Below are positions 22,502 to 33,830 of a stretch of 64,000 bases of DNA, in pieces. The notes beneath the pieces were generated by a model. The model was given only the letters and a program-made list of their open reading frames with translations. It had not been told where the DNA came from and did not search any database. The stretch lies in contig OU612068.1 in NCBI GenBank assembly GCA_914767715.1, positions 27,528,001-27,592,000 of the forward strand, in the 5' to 3' direction. The DNA is from Membranipora membranacea (taxonomy: Eukaryota; Bryozoa; Gymnolaemata; Cheilostomatida; Membraniporidae). Every line of letters starts with the position of its first letter. Position 1 is the first letter of the stretch. Both the position numbers and the translations under genes were made by a program.

Positions 22502-24014
22502 CTCTAGATCAATATTGATCTATTTGCTTAAATTCGGAGTTGTTTTTCCTCCAATGGACAGGGGAGCAACTCCAAATACAGACAAATGAATCGTATATAT
22601 GTTCACTCTGACCAGTGAACCATGAGTGAACTAAGCTATGATCTGTCCAACTGAGCCGAATAGTTTTGCTCCTTTTCGGTGGTCTCTGATCTTATCAGTT
22701 CTAGTTATATAGCGTACACGGAATAAAAATTGACTTGACTATGTTTTCAAAATGAAAATGAAAAGTCATGATGATTTCTTTGACAGGGATTTTCCCTTCA
22801 TCGGTGCTTTCCCCTTGGAAATGATGAAACAGCAGGTAGAAAATAAAAATGTGTAATCCCACCGAAAACGATAGTTTGAGGTGGTATAATGGCAATGTCC
22901 ATGAAGCAGTTCTCATAGGGGACTTCTGAAAACTTATGTGGCAGCTGAGCCCTATTTTGCACACAATAAACACCTACAGTTTTGCTAATCCATCCTCAAT
23001 TATTGTCAAGATAACTAGATTCATACCTGATCTTCTCTTTGGGAGTAGTATGAAAAACAGCAGGTGATGCTATGACATAGAAAACTTGGTTTTTTGGCTT
23101 TTTCTAGCCATTTTTATTCAATCCCATAGACTAGTTTTGTCTATGTGCAATCCTCAATCAATCATCAGTGCAACTTAATAAAGCCTAAGTGCCTGGGCAA
23201 AATGTGTAAAATCTGCTTCAATTGAAATATCAATGGTTAAAATTTGCTCAAATAGAAATTTCTATGGTTCAAAGGCTAATATCTAAAAGAACAGTCATAC
23301 CTGAGCAAATCATTTAAGCCTTAGTGCCTGGGCAAAGCGTTTAAAATCTGCTTTAATAGTATAATCAATGGTTCAAAGTCATCTGCTTTGATAGAAATTT
23401 CCAAGGTTCAAAGGCTAATCACTAAAGGGGGCAGATATACCCATTGTTAAACTCTGTGCTCCTAGGAGTTATCTTATAAAATAATTGTCATGTAATCTGC
23501 TTTACACTTCTCCCATGTGAGTTTGTAAATAACAGCAGCTATTGCTATGATTTCTTAATTATTTTCATTCATTCATGCAAACTTTTCACAGATTATACTA
23601 TTATTCAGTTCTCTTATAGTAGCTGCCCATGTACGGCCTGTCATTATCTTTGTCATTTAATTCTCTTTTTCACATGAGTTCAGATAGCGGCAATTGCAAT
23701 CTCCTTATTGTGTTAATTTTTTATCTAGACCAAATCGCCTGTATAGTTTGTTGTGTCGTTGTATTTGTGACAAGTAACACCAATCATAGATATTCCTATT
23801 CGTTAAAAGCTTGCCACAGTTCTTTTTTTACCAGGCAGCGTATATCATGACATGAGATGAATTATGTCTCAGTAACAATTACCTAATGGGCTGCAAAAAA
23901 AGCTGTGGGTTTAATTCTCAGACATAGTTGTGTTTGTGAGATATTGTCGGATTTTAGAATTTTACACCGCTAATTCCTATTGGGTAGAAGTATAAGTCCT
24001 GCATACCTCTAGAT

Positions 24015-24230
24015 CAGCTGTCGGCAACCTGCGGCCAATATTTTGCGGGCTGATTGTGGCCTGATGCCTGAAAAAATTTATTACACATTAATTTCGATTC
24101 CCATCTCGCATTTTGTAATCTTGATATTCAAGTATGTAGGCACAATATATTTCAAAATAGTGGCCAATCAGCATTAAGCATGTGGCTTCCAAAGCCGTTT
24201 CTAGACATAATCATCTTAACTGTATTGGTG
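24015..24230 (-). mobile_element. hAT-like terminal fragment
   Basis: Begins cagctgtcggcaacctgcgg directly after ctctagat (24007-24014). This is the inverse of the right end of the element at 24307-25237, which reads ccgcaggttgcccacagctg. It continues with tgtggcctgatgcc, again like the inverted right end. Probably a deleted second copy. Confidence 0.6.
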
Positions 24231-24306
24231 TTAACTCCTTTTTAAAGTGCTTTATTTTCAAAATAACCCAGAACGGTGACCTTTGGAAATTCAAAATGCT
24301 CTAGAT

Positions 24307-25237
24307 CATGGGTGGGCAAATTTTTCTTGAAAAAGGCCACATTTTATGCAGGCTCAACTGAAAAGGCCGCAAGATATCCTTCAGGGATAAAGTTCGAACT
24401 GGAGTAAAAATTTTGGCCATTCCCATTTTGTAAATACTAAAAAGTTTTGTGTAAAGACTGCAGTACATTGAAAGAACCATCAACTCAGCAGAAATATCGG
24501 TTTATCTAATCTTCTGAAGTTTTGTGATGTCATTTTACCTCATGATTTGACTTTTTACATCTCTGTATCCCTGTGTTTCATGTGTATAACAAAGGGCAAG
24601 GTAGGTGTGGGAGGGGTGCTGTAGTGCCCTCTAGCTAGCAGTTTAAGCGTAAAAAAAGTTTATAACGGGACAGTTGTGATAATGAAGAATGTACTTTCGC
24701 GCAGCGAAATTTTTTTGCGCCCTGTCATAATTTTAATCCTACAGTGCCCAGCGCTAATCTTCCTACAATGAGGGATTTTTTTTGCAAATGGTTGTGAAAT
24801 GAACGGCAATATAGAACATTTCAGCCATAATGCAGAAGCACTCGTAACAAAGAGACTTTTTGATACAAATCTACCTTTCGTCCAAAATGACGGTTTTTCA
24901 AAAATTACTAATTACTATTTTGTAATTTTAACATCCTAAAAGTCACTGTTTTGAGTTATTTCAAAAGAAGAAACAACTTGAGAAAGTTGTTGTACCACAG
25001 TTATGATGAGTTTGTGTAGAGTGGCGGGGAAGCTTTGCTACATGCATAATACAGGATGGCCACTATTTTGAAATATCTTGTACTTACAGAGCGTTATGCA
25101 TACTTGGTTCTCCACATGACAAAAGAGGAATCAAAATTTATGTGTAATTACTTTTTTAGGCATAAGGCCACAATTAGGCCGCAAAAGATAACCCATTAGG
25201 CCGCACTGGCAAAAAGGCCGCAGGTTGCCCACAGCTG
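24307..25237 (+). mobile_element. non-autonomous hAT-like transposon, 931 bp
   Basis: Flanked on both sides by the exact 8-mer ctctagat (24299-24306 and 25238-25245), the target duplication length of hAT elements. The termini catgggtgggcaa and ttgcccacagctg are imperfect inverted repeats of hAT type. Subterminal ggccgc/ggccaca motifs repeat at both ends, as expected for transposase binding. No transposase ORF is present, so it would need one in trans. Confidence 0.75.
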
Positions 25238-25762
25238 CTCTAGATCAATATTGATCCATTTGCCTAAATTCAGAGTTGTTTTTCCTCCAATGGACAGGGG
25301 AGCAACTCCGAATACAGACAAATGAATCGTATATATATATGTTCACTCTGACCAGTGAACCATGAGTGAACTAAGCTATGATCTGTCCAACTGAGCCGAA
25401 TAGTTTTGTTTCTTTTCGGTGGCCTCTGATCTTATCAGTTCTAGTTATATAGCGTACATGGAATAAAAATTGACTTGACTATGTTTTCAAAATGAAAAGT
25501 CATGGTGATTTTTTTGACAGGGATTTGCCCTTCATCGGTGCTTTCCCCTTGGAAATGATGCAACAGCAGGTAGAAAAAAAAGTGTAATTATATAGCGTAC
25601 ATGGAATAAAAATTGACTTGACTATGTTTTCTAAATGAAAAGTCATGAGGATTTCTTTGACAGAGATTTGCCCTTCATCGGTGCTTTCCCCTTGGCTTTG
25701 CCTTTTTTAGAGGTAAAAATTACCTTACTCTAATTGTCATCTGATGCAGCTGAGCTGGGTCT

Positions 25763-27026
25763 TCATCTACCAGGCTGTTCCTTAGGCTTTGGAGTAGCTT
25801 GCTGCTCTGCTCCAGAGATATTGCCTCTGCCACGGCTCCGCCCTCGGCTTTCTGCAGATCTTTGTGTCAGCGTAATGTGATGAGGTTTTGCCAACCCACC
25901 TCGTCTTTTTTTTTCAATTTCAGCCTCCACTTCTTCGATGAAATCATATTGAGGTCCTTTCGACGCGAGTGTTGGAGGCTCAATATCATTTAGGAGAGGC
26001 CGTGTTCTGTTTTTCACATAACCATCTGTATTAGGATGGTTAGGACAGCACATTATTTTTTATTATCCTCACATCGTTTTTATCACAAAACTGCACTCAA
26101 ACAAAGGCACTTATAGATGTCTTCATATTTAACCGCATTTCTTACTTTATCGCTATAAACTTAGCTGCTTGTGGTCAAAGTCTGCCAGCTCATTTTTTAT
26201 ACGTAGAGTAAAATTTTTTATACGTAGAGTAGTTGTTTTGTCGCCGGCAGTTTCACTAGCATAGTCAGCCAGAACAGTCAACCTCTGGTGACCCAAATTT
26301 ATTTAATCTGAGTAATAGTTACAAACGTAGTAATGTAGACAATATTTACAGCTACCTGCTCTCTGGAGCATCGACCTTGTATTTTATCTTATTGACATCA
26401 AACATGTAAGTGTTAACTCATTTCTCATTTTTAGTTACATAACTATTGTATTGTAATTGTCTGAATTGAGACTGTAGCTGTCTCTGAATCTGTTTATTTG
26501 ATGTCACTATGCTGGATGTTATTTTGTGTCCAATTTATTTAACCTACATTTAAGATTTAATTCACTTTGTCTTAGGTCACTATCAATGTAAAGCTGAGTC
26601 TCTGGATAATTTAATTTACTACTGAGTAAAGGGTTAAAAATTGTTAGTTAAAATATTGTATAAAACAGTTTAATCCCGTCAGTGTACCTGTGTTTTTCCT
26701 CATTATTGCATTTTAAACTGTGTGCGTAATTTTCTATGTATCTTGTTTCACATCTCATTTTGCGAACACATTGTATTTCTTATGTACATTGTATCTCTTT
26801 TCTAAATTTATGTCTTCACCTGCATAGGTTTTGAATTCCAATCTAATAATTTAAAATTTTTCACAGGTTACGACTTCAATAAATAGCAATTAAAAAGTAC
26901 GTCAGTAGCGATACCTCCATTCCAGTACACCATCCAGGCATTTGTACATGTCATCTATATAACCTGTAACAATTAGAGGAATTAATTAACTTCTTGTAAA
27001 GTTGAGCGGACTTCCAGTCGGTATCC
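25763..27026. other. no supported gene
   Basis: A 96-codon minus-strand ORF (26053-25763) is hydrophilic with an RGRSRGRG stretch. Without splice support or recognised homology I leave it uncalled. A 20-bp phrase, ttttttatacgtagagtaaa and a variant, repeats at about 26195 and 26215. The rest is AT-rich. Confidence 0.4.
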
Positions 27027-27298
27027 GGACAAAGTCCCGCAGCCAGAATCCCAAAACCAAAAATCCCAATGGACAAAGTCCCGCAACCAAAGTCTCATAG
27101 CCAAAGTGCCAGAGGACAAAGTCCCAAAGACCAAAACACCATAGCCCAAAGTCCCAAAGACCAAAGTCCCGCAGCCAAAGTCCCGCAGCCAAAGTCCCAA
27201 TGATCAAAGTACCAATGACCAAAGTACCAATGACCAAAGTCCCAAAGACCAAAGTCCCAAAGACCAAAGTCCCAAAGTCCCGCAGTCAAAGTCCTAAT
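27027..27298. repeat. minisatellite, ccaaagtcccaaaga type
   Basis: Imperfect tandem array of roughly 12-18 bp units alternating aaagtccc with cgcagcc, caaagacc or caatgacc. Glycine/tryptophan/phenylalanine-rich ORFs on the minus strand are by-products. The same motif in reverse complement forms the array at 32730-32938. Confidence 0.9.
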
Positions 27299-30200
27299 GA
27301 CCTGCATTGCAAAACAAAGTGCTCATCAGCAATAAAAGCGCTGAGAAACATGTTCTTATACTTACCGAAATATCATCAACCGGACACCCCAGCTGCCTAA
27401 CCAACCCTTGACAGAGGTGACAACTTTGCTAGTGAAAAATCCTTCTGTTGTGTTTTGGGTTTCGTGGTCAGGGTTTGGCTACATGGCATAACCAATTGCA
27501 GAATGAATGGAGATTTCTTGTAAATGAGATATACCCTCTTCACCGGGAATTCTGCTGACCACATGTTCCTTCGCCCTCTGCCGTGTATCTCTATTTTAAC
27601 TTAAATTAAAATTGGCAGTATGTGACCTATTAACAGGCTACAGCAGGCTAGAACCTTCCATCACATCATAGCACCATAGCCCTCTACCATCCATTATCAA
27701 TATTTAAGTACCCAGACTAATATGAATGCAACTGGTATTCTACTCTGTGATATAATTTATCTGCCACACATAGCGCCTGATTTTTTTAGAATCCTCTCAT
27801 ATATCGCTGCCTCTCAAGCCATGGAGAATATAGTCACTATAGTCGGAAGGCAGAGGAAAGAGATTTAATTTAATATTAACTTTATTGAACCGGTCAATGC
27901 CGTTTAAAGCAAATAAAGACCATGTTAAAATAAAATTTCATCCATTATATTGATAAAAAAAACTTTTTTTGCACAGATATGTTCTATACATCGGGGTAGC
28001 TAGTTGTTCATGTCTAGTATGAGTAGTAGTGCTAGAGCTAGGGAAGTATTTGTGTAGTGGATGGTTTAGGATTTAGAGAAAGCTTTCTAGCATATCTCAG
28101 GCAGCACACGTCTGAGTAAACTGAAAGTTCAGTCAGTTGAAGGGCATTTAATCTCTGGTCATAGTCTTCCATATATGGTAGAATAATTCTAAGGCACAGT
28201 TTTGCAGACGCTCTAACCTCTCTTTGTCTGACTTAGTTATAAACGGGAACCAGCATTGGGCTGCATAAGATAGCGTAGATAATATCTTGCTCTGATAGAA
28301 TAAATGATATTGACAATCATTTATTACAATTTGTTTATTAACACGATAACTTCAAACTAAAACACTTTACTCAGGCTATACTGATAGTCAAAAAACTCAA
28401 ATGCAGTACTACAAATTCTTTTATGTTTTAGGCGTCATATTGATGCAGTATCCCGAGTAGAAGTATTGTCAGCTGCAGTAATTTCATCCAAGCCTGCATG
28501 AAGCGGCAATGATTTGCATATGTATTTGTATTTTTGTTGTCATACTATCCAGAATTTTTCACATCATCCTCCCACTACTGTAAGATAAATGGACTGACGG
28601 CTCAATATTCGTGGTGATATAAGCTTAGAGAAGTTTATATACAAACATTCAAGGATGCAGCGTCAGGCTTTTTTGTTTTATGAAAATGCAACATCCTTTG
28701 TAACAATCAGGATTAAATTGCCCTCGTTTTGCATCAATAATATTGTATTCGGAGTTGTTTGCACTTTAATGACAAAGTTATCTCTCTTGTCACCTAGCTA
28801 TTTTTCATCAATCACTTTGCTTTTGTGAACGAGAGTGGCAAGTCATGCTATTATTCTTATTGTAAAGATGGAGATTTTATAATTATACTCCAATCTCTTA
28901 CCATATCTATACTACACTAGTCTAGTCTTCACACCTGATCTTTTCTATAATAGCATCACATGACGTAAGTTATTTTAATATGAAAAGTAATCTATTATGT
29001 TAAGGTCGCATTGCTCGATCTGACCTCACTACTTGTATAACTTGGCAATTAGGCTACTGGCTAAATATTTTCTTTTCCATTTTCCTTTTTTGGCACTTAG
29101 TTCACACGTATGCATTGTCAGTTTGGAATGTCAGTTACTAGAGTAATACTTTTATAGGGATTCGTTATACCCGTCTGCCCAGCCCGACTATATTCTAAAG
29201 TCCCGGCACCGAGATGTGTAATAGACACATTTAAGTTGTAAGTGCATTTCCATTTTTTCTTGTGAACAAAACCTTGGGGTATTACAATGTAAAAATGAGA
29301 AACTGTATTTGATGTAATTACTAATTAATTACGTTCCGTTTGATATAACTCTATTATAACGATAGTAATAGCAATGACTATGACATGACACTCCCGCTGT
29401 TCCCTGTCCACAGCAATTCAAGCGTGAAAACGAGTGTTTGTCATTTTAGGATGCTGTGCTCGCTTGCTCTGTTTATATAAGATTACAATGTAGAAATGAT
29501 TTCTTTCTGCAGGCATAGCCTTACTTATTTCAGATTTGCCTGAGAATTGTTCATGCAATTCTCTTGATTTTTTTTACATGTGTTACCAGAACATATGGGC
29601 CACAGTCTAGGCATTTATTCATGTAGTCAGTCAATGGATTTTGCAGATATATTTGATTTAGTGGCTAACATTCCTTTGTGAGATGAGTAAGACAAGGTAC
29701 ACACAATAGTAGATAGCCCTTACATCAAACAAAGTTTCCTATGACCAACAGTCATTCTAAGCTGACCAAAGGAAGGTGTCAGATTTATGAAATTTGTCAT
29801 TCACAAGCTGAAAACTAGATAAAAACAGCCCAAAAACAGCCTTCTTTTCTCCCTCCCCCTCCAACATAATCTTTTTGTGAACCCTGAAAATAATCATTAT
29901 TACCAATCATCTCAATCAAGATATTTACTTGAGAACATTTGCTCCAATTTAAGAGGTAAATGTGGCTTAGAGACGGCCCAAAAAGTGTCCAGTTCATAGC
30001 GCCATATGGACATGTCTCTTCTATACATATGCTAAGCAAAAATTACCCAACCATCTGCATGAATGATGGGGCCTTTATTTTAGATTGAGCTTAGCGTTAT
30101 AACATGAAAACTCAGGTCCATACTCTAGTACTCAACTACATCAGTGAAACTCCACCCATAATCTCAGCTATCATATAGTTAACCTACCAGGCGTTTAGTC

Positions 30201-32729
30201 GCTGGCAAAATAGTAAGTGGTAAGATCACCACAGTTGCATTTATATCACCTTCCCTTGGTAGTCAAACTATCGTTAGTCATGTTTCCCCTCAAACGCTAT
30301 GATAAGGCTAATGTCACTTAGTTGATCCTACAGTGTAGTTTATAGTTTTTTACCAAATCTTGCAATAAGATCCTACGATATCCTCTCGAGTAAGATCCAT
30401 ACTAACTCGATACTCAAAAATTTGAATTCATTTTCAAAGAAACTGATCTGTGCATTGACATAGACTGCACTTATTCAGTAATATTGATAGTCCATGTTTA
30501 GATGTGCTGAGTAACTGTGGTGCACAAATGGACAAAATCTGATGCCACAAAACAGAAAGCTTCTCCAAGTCACCCACTGCTAACACATTTCAATACTACT
30601 CTCTAGGAGGCCGTCAAATTCATTTGGATTTTTTATCACCCTGAAGACTGAAATAACTAGATAACACATTTATTTACATGGATCTACTTTAAGACATGCA
30701 AATACTAGTTTTTGATGTAAAGAGAACTGTTTATCTGAGTAAGTCTTGTGTGTCAAAACATCTTAAAGTTTGTAAAGATTGCTAAAAAAAATCCTCAAAA
30801 CTCAAAATCACTTGTTAGTAATCATCACATGATTTTGATTTTTACATCATTGAGATGCCTGAAACGTCTAGATCTAAAATATTTTTATTTGAAGTTTCAG
30901 TGAAATTTGGAAATACATAATTTTCATGAAAAACAAACAGGCTACCTGTGTAAATTTTGAATTTCTTATTGAAATTCTATTGAAAGCCACTAATCATAAA
31001 GCTCATAATTGAAGCGAAACACTCGTTTTCATGCGGCTGCTTGCCTATTCAACTGAAGACCGCAGTTTGATAGGAGTGTCATATCTTAGTATTTATAATC
31101 TTTGGTAATAGTTTCTGTCCAATATTATAGACGATGCCGGTATCAGACAAATTTAATACTTGTATACTTTAATCTCGGTTCAAGTCGGATCGGAAAATTA
31201 ATTGTAAGTTTAAATTGATGATCATTTTTGTCATGTATATTTCTTCACGTATTTTAATGTCAGGCTTATGTGTTTTATGTAATGGTCACTATAATTCTCA
31301 TAATATGTAGCTGGCATGACTAATGCATTGTTTTGTTATTCACAGAGCACGATTTCAACAATAAGAATCTTAACAACAAAAGAAAAGCATTCTCTTGTTC
31401 GGTTGCTAATAATCATTCCTGACCTGGTCCGAGTACAAATATGTCATATTTCTATGCTAGCATGTTTAGGTAGTGATCATAAAAATAAACCCATAAATAT
31501 AAAGTGTGGGTTTATATTTATGGTGGTGATTACAATTTTTAAATTATGAATTTGGAAACCAACTTATCTACTTCTAGATGTAATCAGCAGCTTATCAATG
31601 TCATATGTCAATGGAAACCCAAAAGTACTTCAATGGTAGGCTACTACTAAACACACTGTAGAAACGATTGCTCAAATTTCGATTATTTTTGGAGAATTTG
31701 TAGGATTCAAATATAATACACCTTACACAACTAGTTCCTACAACCTTTGAACATTTAATTGAGCTTCTAGCTTTTCTCCGGAGGTATCACTCACCGATTG
31801 CTGAGCAGACAACTACATAACGCAATAACAAGCAAATCCATTGCACAATTTACAAGAAGAATTTGATTTCTTCTGCATGCACTACCAAAGGTCTCATCAA
31901 CACTTTATCGAGAGCTAGTCAAATGTTTCAAATGAACCATAAAACACAGACCTATGTATTGTGTCTTTTAGATCCCCACGTTGTTCAATACAAAAGCACT
32001 AAGTTCAAACGATACCAAAAACCCAAAAATGTCACCGTCACTTTCAAATAGAACAGATAAGCTTGATTATGTGGCAATTGAACTCTATTTAACACATCGG
32101 TTGCCGTAATTTGCATGAACAAGATTCTGCCCACCACTTATAACCACTTACTAACCACAGAAACCATATCCCACATAAATCCTGTTGATGTCCAAAGCCT
32201 CACATCGAAAAAATAATGCTTTAGATGTTAAGGGACCTACCTTAAATTACTGTTTTAAAAAGTAACCAAAACTGAAAAAGTTAAGTTAAAGGCAACCAAG
32301 GTTTCAAACAACTTCTCATTGATGGCCATCGATTAATAGCAGATTGCACCTTCTGCATGGGGATAAAGACAAAATATAATTCGGATGATTATTCAGCCAG
32401 AATTCTTGTGAAACATTTCTTCCATCAGGTACTAAAACTCAGCTAAAAGAGAATACCACATAGCAGTTTCCTGTTCCTGTTATTATTTAGCCTGTGCTCT
32501 ATCATTATTACAGCAAAGTCTTGGAACCTCCCTTAAACTGAAGTGTTACCCAGCTTAGAGTCAGCAACTACTTTGAGTTTTGCATCGCGTAATGCACAAA
32601 GCTGATGGTGCCCAGCACATTATTTGCTACCCACTAATGCATTGCTGCGAAACCTTGGTTGCCCTTTAAGAAATCAAAAATATATTTTCGTAAAAAATTT
32701 AAAGCGATTTCGGGATTCTATAGTATTTT
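27299..32729. other. long gene-free stretch
   Basis: 5.4 kb of AT-rich DNA between the two inverted minisatellites. No ORF here exceeds about 77 codons and none is recognisable. No splice-linked exon set, tRNA or rRNA was seen. Confidence 0.5.
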
Positions 32730-32938
32730 GGACTTTGGGATTTTGGCTTTTGGGACTTTGCCTTTGGGGCTTTGGCCGCGGGACTCTGGTCACGGGACTT
32801 TGGGACTTTGTTCATTGGTACTTTGGTCTATGGGACTTTGGTCACGGGACTTTGGTCTTTGGGACTTTGTCCATGGTACTTTGGTCTTTGGGACTTTGTT
32901 CATGGTACTTTGGGACTTTGTTCATTGGTACTTTGACC
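32730..32938. repeat. minisatellite, gggactttggtct type (inverse of 27 kb array)
   Basis: Array of ggactttg units with ttcattggta, gtctttg and gtcacgg spacers. It is the reverse complement of the 27027-27298 family. Plus-strand WDFG/LGLC-like ORFs are by-products. Confidence 0.9.
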
Positions 32939-33341
32939 CATGTTTGCTGACTAACTACACCAGTTTGCAGTCTGAGCACTTGATGTCGGCTGGTAATGAT
33001 ATTTGGGTGTTTCTGGCAGTTGTGGCTCCTCAAAATGACTAATAATACAACATTATGTTCTGGATGTTTCTGCAACTCGAACTGTTGTTGTCTGGGGAAA
33101 CTTTTTCAATTTACCATTATTTCATCATGATAATGAATTTTGACTCACTGTATGTGGCATCCTCTCTTACTAACTGAACTGTCGGGGTTTGTTTGGTGGC
33201 TTTCGAGCGGTGTATTACTTTCCTTGGTTTGGTAGGATCACTTGCCATCATCTTTACCGACCGCTGGCGATTTTCGTTATGGTGTAAAATGGTCAGCTGT
33301 GTTCTAAAAATAAGTAGAGGTTTATCAGATTATATTTATGA

Positions 33342-33504
33342 AACATCCAAGCGTGTGAATTTCACAGTAATTTATTATTATTTTTCATGTTATAGACTAC
33401 TAAGCACTTGTACAGACAGGTTTCATAAATAAAACCTGTCTCATTGAAGTGCTTCGTTGGTGTTTAACATGAAAAATAAAAAGATATTTCCGCGCTTGGA
33501 TGTT
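33342..33504. repeat. 163-bp hairpin element
   Basis: Inverted repeat with outer arms aacatccaagcg and cgcttggatgtt and a strong central stem (agacaggttt, loop, aaacctgtct). In between, tatttttcatgtta pairs with aacatgaaaaataa. Flanks are AT-rich. Consistent with a MITE or a transcribed hairpin. Confidence 0.85.
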
Positions 33505-33830
33505 GCAAAATCAATCACAAAATTAATCAACAATCAAAGTCAACTACCAAAAAGCTGTATGCTCGTGAGCCTGTATATTGCAGTGTAGTTGGGTTATGTA
33601 AGTCACTAGTGGTCTCTAGTATGTTTTTACATAATCCTTGTTGCTTTAATTTACTTATGGCAGTGGATGGTGAACTGATGTTTGGCACTTTGTGATTAAC
33701 CATGATTGACCAGTGGGCTTACTTATTTGGTGTTCCTAAGATTTGTTACAACATATTACACAGGACCCACAACTATTATAGAAAAATTATCCCTGTTGTA
33801 ATCCACATGCAGACGACCATGTGTGCATAC

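Larger units (their letters stand above)
20457..25740. repeat. array of diverged roughly 1.2-kb repeat units with nested insertions
   Basis: Blocks recur in the same order. R1 is at 20684-21480 and 22733-23430, with shorter copies at about 20457-20540, 25474-25580 and 25600-25735; its landmark is cccttcatcggtgctttccc. R2 is at 21871-22078, 23437-23590 and, in part, 24231-24298; its landmark is aataacccagaacggtgacc. R3 is at 22510-22733 and 25246-25474; its landmark is ggacaggggagcaactcc. The order R1-R2-8-mer-R3 is kept, so these are tandem units, spread apart by a SINE at 21498 and hAT-like insertions at 22079, 24015 and 24307. ORFs of about 90-106 codons on the minus strand of R1 have no support as genes. 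Confidence 0.8.

Noticed and set aside
25763-26053. 96-codon minus-strand ORF with RGRSRGRG
   Set aside because: RG-rich sequence alone is weak evidence, there is no linked exon, and it sits at the edge of the repeat array.
26982-27307. Gly/Trp/Phe-rich ORFs (WDFGLWDFG type) and the matching ones at 32624-33042
   Set aside because: All are translations of the simple tandem motif ggactttgg in different frames.
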